Positions 21,101 through 24,823 of a stretch of 24,823 nt of DNA are shown here, piece by piece (position 1 is the first letter of the stretch; every line of letters begins with the position of its first letter). The DNA is from a virus. A model generated the notes under the pieces. The model ran no database searches. It was not told where the DNA came from and was given only the letters and a program-made list of their open reading frames with translations. The stretch lies in IMG/VR virus record IMGVR_UViG_3300034355_001172, positions 1 to 24,823 of that record, one strand, 5' to 3'. Both the position numbers and the translations under genes were made by a program.

Positions 21101-22234
21101 TTTGCCCGGCTCCATGTCAACGACAGCACCACCCATGCGCGACATAACATCGGCGTCCTCATCAGACGCGCGCTTGTAGTCGAGCGTAAGCAAACCGTCG
21201 GGGCGCTGGCCCACTGCATCCGGCGTATCCTCCAGACGCTCATCAGCCATCATGCCGAATTCAACCGGCCCTAATTCGCCCGTCTCGGGGTTGATTTTGC
21301 GATAACGGTAAATCGTCTTGCCAGTGGGCGTCGTGGCGATGGGCTCGGGAGCTTCGCTTCCTTCGACGCCCTCTTTGACACGATGATCTGACAGCGGGTT
21401 GCCCCAATACGAAAGAGGCGTGAGGCTCTGCTGAACGCCGCTCGTCGTGGAGCCAAAGCCCGGCCCAAGACCTTGCGCCGCCTGAGTGAGGAACTGCGAA
21501 GTGAGGAACGGGTACGCCTGCTCCTGCATGAACTGGCGGTACATCGCGTCGCGCATCGCCTGTTCGGTCTGCTGCTGAGCTTGGCCGGCGACGAGGCCCG
21601 TTTGAACGCCTTGCGCTGCTGCGGCTTGCGCCCCGGTGCCGAGTTGGCCAAAAGTCTGACCGGCCTGCAACTGACGAGCAAGGTCACCCTGCGCCGCCCC
21701 GAGCGCTTGACCATAACCGGTTTGATACAAAGGCGAAAGAGTCTGACCCAGAGCTAAATTCTGTTGTCCTCGCAAAATGGCGCGCTGCTGTTGGCCACGC
21801 TGTTGGCCAAAAGCGCCCGCTCTAATTTGCTCCGCCGCCTGTTGCTGACTTTGCATCGCCTGCTGTTGCTCAAGGCCGGCTCGAACCGGATCAACAACCT
21901 GCCTCATGTATGGCGACATGTACTGGCCGACAACATCAGCCGTGGACGTCGTGCCGGCTGCACCAGTGAGACCGGCTGCTGCACCATAATAGGGCTGATA
22001 CGCGCCCATCGTTGCGCCAGCCTGCCCAATGGCTTGCTGCTGAGTGGGGCTAAGACCCGCCACAAAAGCGTTGGGATCGGTGCTATAACGCTGAAACGGA
22101 CGTGCCGCCGCCGCGCTGGCTTGTTGCCACGCCTGATTATACATGGCCTGCGCCTGCGGCGACGCGGTCGTCGTCTGCGTAGTATACTGCGAAGAAGGAG
22201 CCGAGGGGCCGGACGACGAACCAAAAGAGCACAT
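18179..22234 (-). CDS. Very large virion protein with embedded GH108-type muramidase
   Basis: From ATG 22234 the protein is 1351 aa. An in-frame ATG at 22300 lies inside the HNH gene and is rejected; GGAG lies about nine bases before 22234. The layout is as follows. Residues 1-270 are Gln/Ala/Gly-rich. An S74-like segment at about 280-355 (LSDHRVKEGV, then EFGMMADE) lacks a terminal position and probably does not self-cleave. Linker repeats contain GGYVP and PSLSY, and a second LSDPRVKTGV follows. A GH108 N-acetylmuramidase-like domain at about 579-700 carries the catalytic Glu590 in FEGGLNPNDAG. Long helical and Pro-rich regions run to the end. It probably cuts peptidoglycan during DNA entry. 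Confidence 0.8.
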   Translation of the reverse strand: MCSFGSSSGPSAPSSQYTTQTTTASPQAQAMYNQAWQQASAAAARPFQRYSTDPNAFVAGLSPTQQQAIGQAGATMGAYQPYYGAAAGLTGAAGTTSTADVVGQYMSPYMRQVVDPVRAGLEQQQAMQSQQQAAEQIRAGAFGQQRGQQQRAILRGQQNLALGQTLSPLYQTGYGQALGAAQGDLARQLQAGQTFGQLGTGAQAAAAQGVQTGLVAGQAQQQTEQAMRDAMYRQFMQEQAYPFLTSQFLTQAAQGLGPGFGSTTSGVQQSLTPLSYWGNPLSDHRVKEGVEGSEAPEPIATTPTGKTIYRYRKINPETGELGPVEFGMMADERLEDTPDAVGQRPDGLLTLDYKRASDEDADVMSRMGGAVVDMEPGKDYWRGGYAEGGSSPYGEAAVGYVPMGGVSPMSPLSSPSLSYTAPEKQTSKFDLLKSGLSNALGLYQTGKELYGDYKSITGAPKKSVPKEADGGYVPYSGVRPLDMLKGPSLSYNRDEDEEDESTLGKIGSGVKTAAGLAGAAKTLFDIGSAAAPFIMSLSDPRVKTGVRPGAAGGMGVRPGAEDVDETTTEDVEQTPGGGFEEAYKRTLRFEGGLNPNDAGRGPSMRGINQAAHPGIDVTKLTEPQTRDIYLNEYWKGVGADQLPANVRDMVYDTAVMAGPRRAKQLLEVAGTDPDAYMAAREKFLNNLVASNPERFGKYAKSWANRNEELRSSAGLGSGNVDEVLSNLPAGARKWSASTPTVDERGFGERLSDKFTQNPEQFIIPALVGLGTMASSSSRFLGPSILQGIGGGAKAYAEMAQQQFEREKMGEELGLRKGELGIRTRGADVAERELALKEKDMKRKLDAAAAISKALSGGAGAVPYTSAPTAPAGGAPAGGAPIDVRPPAARTSEAAPVGEAPVVATDPLSTPNNAFWANVDPQSNPHILDATAQRYENAAAAAGQAGDPEYVKSLLSSAQQYRTAASSIRKEGRVLTNRGEIALIPGFGEAAADVKRMEEEAAAGVKVPTETAIEEAKAKVGRKYAPRVSPTGTKFIPPEGGVAAPTEVTTPQAPPEGRPARVEMEPKSGKISTAIPAAPRGGGMMIDPSLPPGAEISELSPQNAAIVENDKKFFGDFMERMPATETALQRYKNIAQALKVAESGSTADQRLAFSALASTMGYQDLAEKVTQGDPAALELVKKNALNAVLDTLKAATPRFAQQEFTRLSDQGVPSPERLPRTNFEMVSEAVGTLDRQLAFSRDWAQAQKEGWVSPTSFWQSWSEANPLDAFVKSASRQLGNFKGMPLPPAKDWAEGAIYVVPSHLSAAQASHMSQRGLKAGDMFMFGGWGEGNEPIMKPIGRSEAYSAHRRMP
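20110..20500 (-). other. GH108-type lysozyme domain within the 1351-aa protein
   Basis: This part of the large virion gene encodes about 130 residues starting FEEAYKRTLRFEGGL. The block with the predicted catalytic Glu in EGG, then MRGINQAAHPG, YLNEYWKGVGADQLP and VYDTAVMAGPRRAKQLL follows the GH108 (muramidase, ZliS-like) order of helix, catalytic EGG, substrate loop and a C-terminal helix pair. Free endolysins of this family are about 160-200 aa. Here the domain is buried in a virion protein. Confidence 0.8.
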
Positions 22235-22235
22235 A

Positions 22236-22724
22236 TCAACAGCTCCAAGCCATGCGCAAATCTTTTTCAGGCAGGCGATTGTGTTTACGTATATTATCAC
22301 ATGCAGGAATTACCCGCAAATTCCAAGGCACGTGTAAACCGCTAAAATCCCGGCCTTGTAACGGGTGAATGTGGTCAACATGGTAGTCAGTTCCAGTAAT
22401 GTCGCTTAAACAGGCTGCCACTTTGTAATACCAGTTTATGATTTCTTCGTGGTTTTCATTAAGCCACAACGGAGTAGCATTTAACTTGGTAGCCCTCCGC
22501 TTGGCGTTTTTGTGTGCTATCCGACCTTTGTTGCGAGACTCCCACATTGGCCTATACGTGACTATGTAACTTTTGAAGTAAGAGTCATCGGATTTTCGCC
22601 TTTCTAATTGCCGACGCGAATTACACGCCTTGCAATAAGGCATTTTACCATCTTTTGCCGAGGACTTTTTGTGAAAGTCCGTTAAAGGTTTTTCAACGTT
22701 GCACTTAGTACATGTCTTAGTCAA
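22236..22724 (-). CDS. HNH homing-type endonuclease with zinc ribbon
   Basis: The 162-aa protein has an N-terminal CxxC...CxxC zinc ribbon (CTKCNVEK, CKACNSRR) and a basic middle. The HNH core DYHVDHIHPLQG ends at NLRVIPACDNIRKHNR. It resembles the other HNH enzyme (10638-11147) in its first 35 residues (T/SKTCxxCxxEK). Its sequence is more A/T-rich than the flanking virion genes, which suggests insertion as a mobile gene between the acetyltransferase and the large virion gene. The start overlaps the previous stop (ATGA at 22721-22724), and the stop is one base from the next ATG (TGATATG), so insertion preserved translational coupling. Confidence 0.9.
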   Translation of the reverse strand: MTKTCTKCNVEKPLTDFHKKSSAKDGKMPYCKACNSRRQLERRKSDDSYFKSYIVTYRPMWESRNKGRIAHKNAKRRATKLNATPLWLNENHEEIINWYYKVAACLSDITGTDYHVDHIHPLQGRDFSGLHVPWNLRVIPACDNIRKHNRLPEKDLRMAWSC

Positions 22725-23230
22725 TTTGCGGCGCTTTCATGCGACAACCCCGTTTTACCATTATACAAAAAGAAAGCGCCGGCCTGCGGGCCCAGAAGCC
22801 TTTCGTACGTTTTAATTTTGCCTTTGGTGCGTTCGTTGGACAACACCCCAATCACCAATGGCATTTCCAATTCATCAGATGTTTTTTTAGCAAATTCGCA
22901 CAACTTAGCGGCGCGGCCACCTTTGGCGCTACGAAAATCTGGGTGTACGTACACTAATTTTTCGGTTATCACGGGGTCATCGCTATACCACAACGACTCT
23001 ATTCGCAGCAAAATTACGCCTTCCGGCTGTTGGCCCGGCTCACCGATGATGCCAATTATGCCGCCATCTTGGTGAAGAGACGGCCAAACGATATGAAACA
23101 GCTTGTCGCGATCAAGCAGAGCTATGCCGTTTTCTTCATTAGCTTGTATAAACAGGCGAAGACAACCCTCAATATCTTCAGGCGTCGCCACCCTCACTTT
23201 CACTTCAGTATTAGTCAACTCGACCTCCAT
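22721..23230 (-). CDS. GNAT-family N-acetyltransferase
   Basis: The 169-aa protein has the GNAT order. It begins with beta1-alpha1 (VRVATPEDIEGCLRLF, about 12-27) and central strands (GGIIGIIGEP, EGVILLRIE). Motif A follows a beta4 strand ITEKLVYVHPDFRS with acetyl-CoA loop KGGRAAKLCEFA (about 98-117). A later strand MPLVIGVLSN and a C-terminal FFLYNGKTG complete it. Acetyltransferases occur among head-tail genes of some alphaproteobacterial short-tailed phages; the substrate is unknown. It could act on virion or host proteins. The start shares its base with the previous stop (TGATG at 23228-23232), and the 3' end overlaps the HNH gene by four bases. Confidence 0.85.
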   Translation of the reverse strand: MEVELTNTEVKVRVATPEDIEGCLRLFIQANEENGIALLDRDKLFHIVWPSLHQDGGIIGIIGEPGQQPEGVILLRIESLWYSDDPVITEKLVYVHPDFRSAKGGRAAKLCEFAKKTSDELEMPLVIGVLSNERTKGKIKTYERLLGPQAGAFFLYNGKTGLSHESAAN

Positions 23231-23751
23231 CAGTCGCGTTTGGGACCCGGTAGACTTTTCAACGTTTTAACCGTTTGCGCACGGTATTTCTTGATAAATT
23301 CGTCCAAGTGGTTGTGACCACGATCCATGTCGCCACCGCCAATACGAAAAACGGAAGAAGGCGCAATGACGTATTCACCGCCAGCCGCAACAATCTCCGT
23401 CGCAGGTTCGTCGCCAAGCTGTTGCACCCCGAACATGTCGTTGAGAATGCGAAAGCCAGCCATCGTGTTGCCTTCGCCAAGCGCCGAAACGATGTCGGCC
23501 GGGATGACGTAAGCTCCCGACGGCACATGCATCGGCAAATGGTCGGTGCGGCCCGCTACGTTGCTGTGAATAGGTCCGACGTGCGTGCGAGCCTTCGTCA
23601 TTGCAACGCCGCCTGTGGCGCGCGATCTGCGCGCCTGACTAAGAGACGCCGCGACGGCCTGCTTTTGTGGATACCCGGCGTGCATCATTTCGCTGATGTT
23701 GTGCGATATGATTTTGCGAGACTTGCCTTTTTTGAGCGGCATGTTAGGCAT
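23230..23751 (-). CDS. Virion-region protein with DUF6496-like N-terminus (173 aa)
   Basis: ATG 23751 gives 173 aa; ATG 23742 is nearly as good, and the longer frame from 23913 is a shadow of the upstream gene. Residues 4-42 (LKKGKSRKIISHNISEM, then PQKQAVAASLSQARR) match the short basic motif of DUF6496-like phage proteins. The rest (HLPMHVPSGAYVIPADIVSAL, followed by Gly-rich and beta segments) is a domain I have seen only as unannotated phage protein. Because one gene joins the two, it may be a fusion. It sits with tail/head genes, so a virion or assembly role is likely, not proven. Confidence 0.7.
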   Translation of the reverse strand: MPNMPLKKGKSRKIISHNISEMMHAGYPQKQAVAASLSQARRSRATGGVAMTKARTHVGPIHSNVAGRTDHLPMHVPSGAYVIPADIVSALGEGNTMAGFRILNDMFGVQQLGDEPATEIVAAGGEYVIAPSSVFRIGGGDMDRGHNHLDEFIKKYRAQTVKTLKSLPGPKRD

Positions 23752-24316
23752 CCAACGAATAAATGACGTTGATGGACTGTCCTGCACCCGGCTCGATGAC
23801 GAGGCCAGTAGTGAAGGGAGCCCCAACGATGTGGGTGTCCACCGTGGTGGACGTGGCGCAAATGCGATTAGCAGCTTTTTGGTTAAATACGATGCCCGCC
23901 GCCGTTTGGTCACCAGTAGTGGCGTTTGCGTAAGAAACGGTGTTAGACGTGAACGCTGAGACTGCGGTGCCAGCCGTTTGGTACCCAGCCGGGGCGATGT
24001 TTTTGACTACCAGCGTGTCGCCCACAACAAAGGCGTAATTAGGCGAAAAGGTCAACGTAGCGGTCGCACCTGTGCCAGTCGCGCGCGTTGTAGTCGGAGT
24101 GATGGAATCATAAATCCATCCCGCCGCGCCGCCGACCACCGTGGTGTAAGCGATCATTATTCCAGATCCGCGCGCCACCTCAGTTAGGGTGGTCACGGTT
24201 AATGACCGATATTGGCCCGCTAACCGCCCGGTTTGAAACACTGTGGACTGATAAATGTTGTTAAGAGCGACGACGCCGTTCTTTTGGGCTGTAAGAATGT
24301 CGTCTAAAGTCGCCAT
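23744..24316 (-). CDS. Probable virion structural protein (190 aa)
   Basis: The 190-aa product has an N-terminal helical region (LDDILTAQKNGVVALNNIYQ) followed by a beta-rich Thr/Ala/Gly-dense part such as TTTRATGTGATATLTFSP and VVGDTLVVKNIAPAG. It has few charges in its C-terminal half. This composition is typical of small tail or decoration proteins. The start shares its base with the stop of the preceding gene (TAATG at 24314-24318), and its stop overlaps the next start by eight bases. No named family is recognised. Confidence 0.75.
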   Translation of the reverse strand: MATLDDILTAQKNGVVALNNIYQSTVFQTGRLAGQYRSLTVTTLTEVARGSGIMIAYTTVVGGAAGWIYDSITPTTTRATGTGATATLTFSPNYAFVVGDTLVVKNIAPAGYQTAGTAVSAFTSNTVSYANATTGDQTAAGIVFNQKAANRICATSTTVDTHIVGAPFTTGLVIEPGAGQSINVIYSLDA

Positions 24317-24823
24317 TAGAATTTACCGTCCTGCTGAAAGCGATAACGCGTCGCGCCGATGCGCCAGAACGATCCGGGATCGGTGCTCTCCATTTTAATA
24401 GACATCAGACGGCCACGGAATCTGGGCGTCACGTACTGTGTTTGGTAGTTTATGGCGAAGGGGCCATAAGTGCGAGGAGTGTCGGTCGGATAATCGGCCA
24501 CGTAAAACGTGAGCGCCAAGTCGGCGTCAGGCGCACCAGCATAATAACCCCATTTCATGTCTGGCCACACTTGGTCTACAAACACTTTGTACTCGCCTTC
24601 AGAAATGGCAAAATAACCAGTTTGGAAGCTCGACGTCATGGCCGCGCCGTCGGCGTCGGTGGACGTTTCGTGCTGAAATATGAAATTCTCTTCGTCGGAT
24701 GGCGCAGTGGGACCGGCCCCTATTGGCTGACCAAGAATGGACTGGTTGATCCAAGCCGTGCGCGTCAGGGTGCCAAAATCCCACTGGTTGAGCAGGACGT
24801 TGTACTTCACGTACTTAGTAGGT
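24316..24823 (-). CDS. Tail/stabilisation-like protein, C-terminal part only
   Basis: The frame stays open to the right edge, so only the last 168 residues are present. GTG 24810 could start translation but is probably internal. The visible part is beta-rich with many aromatics (VLLNQWDFGTLTRTAW, GEYKVFVDQVWPDMKW). It ends with an RGRLMSIKMESTDPG, then SFWRIGATRYRF segment. That ending resembles the C-terminal blade of P22 gp10-like packaged-DNA stabilisation or tail hub proteins, where a phrase of the form RxRxMSxKxES is usual. That match is by eye and moderate. It starts the visible part of the - strand virion block; its promoter lies outside. Confidence 0.6.
   Translation of the reverse strand, partial: PTKYVKYNVLLNQWDFGTLTRTAWINQSILGQPIGAGPTAPSDEENFIFQHETSTDADGAAMTSSFQTGYFAISEGEYKVFVDQVWPDMKWGYYAGAPDADLALTFYVADYPTDTPRTYGPFAINYQTQYVTPRFRGRLMSIKMESTDPGSFWRIGATRYRFQQDGKF

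Noticed and set aside
22235-22300. Upstream start for the 1351-aa virion protein
   Set aside because: It would overlap the inserted HNH gene and add a hydrophobic segment out of keeping with the rest; ATG 22234 has a GGAG and follows the HNH stop directly.
1-24823. tRNA genes, rRNA, CRISPR arrays, insertion sequences, integrase or attachment sites
   Set aside because: No cloverleaf with conserved T-loop sequence, regular repeats, transposase or integrase motif was noticed on reading. tRNA absence would need a covariance-model scan to confirm.

Overview
The window looks like part of the genome of a lytic-type tailed phage of an alphaproteobacterium. The host call rests mainly on a GcrA-like regulator near 13.1-13.6 kb, a family known from Alphaproteobacteria and their phages. 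Genes are tightly packed, mostly with ATGA, TAATG or TGATG start-stop overlaps, in two opposed blocks. Replication, nucleotide and small accessory genes lie on the + strand (1-13786). Virion genes lie on the - strand (24823-13837). The two blocks converge on a hairpin at 13801-13835.

The central content is a complete-looking 2-aminoadenine (Z, diaminopurine) genome system: a family A DNA polymerase of the DpoZ type (3694-5568), PurZ (6798-7862), a MazG-type MazZ (8036-8365) and the HD-domain dATPase DatZ (8627-9190). The key diagnostic is in PurZ: the adenylosuccinate synthetase P-loop GDEGKG reads GSTGKG, so the catalytic Asp is Ser. From what is known of these families, MazZ makes dGMP from dGTP, PurZ joins dGMP to aspartate, host enzymes finish dZTP, DatZ destroys dATP, and the polymerase builds DNA with Z in place of A. 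Two small unrecognised genes are interleaved between purZ, mazZ and datZ.

Layout from left to right. 1-1785 holds small unknown genes and a stand-alone DnaA domain IV (DNA-binding domain) protein. 1786-2005 is the longest gap, with a strong RNA hairpin and a candidate promoter. 2006-3697 holds a recombination/ssDNA-binding-like pair and a small gene. 3694-6745 holds the polymerase, small genes, a VRR-NUC nuclease and a DUF6378-like protein. 6751-9190 is the Z cassette behind a strong sigma70-type promoter. 9198-11147 holds an SNF2-type helicase and an HNH endonuclease. 11195-13786 holds small membrane, repeat and unknown proteins, a dCTP deaminase-like enzyme, the GcrA-like regulator and a tiny lipoprotein too short for ordinary gene calling.

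The - strand, in transcription order, holds a partial tail/stabilisation-like protein, two small virion-associated proteins, a GNAT acetyltransferase and an HNH endonuclease. After these come a 1351-aa virion protein with an embedded GH108-type muramidase domain, a 932-aa ejection-protein-like gene, an S74 self-cleaving tail fibre and a glycine-rich adhesin. The large internal-virion-like proteins suggest a short-tailed phage, but the terminase, portal and capsid genes are outside the window.

Five + strand promoter candidates share an extended -10 element (TGTGYTATAAY or close to it). They appear to drive separate modules, including the DnaA-like downstream gene, the recombination pair, purZ, the helicase and the 11195 gene.
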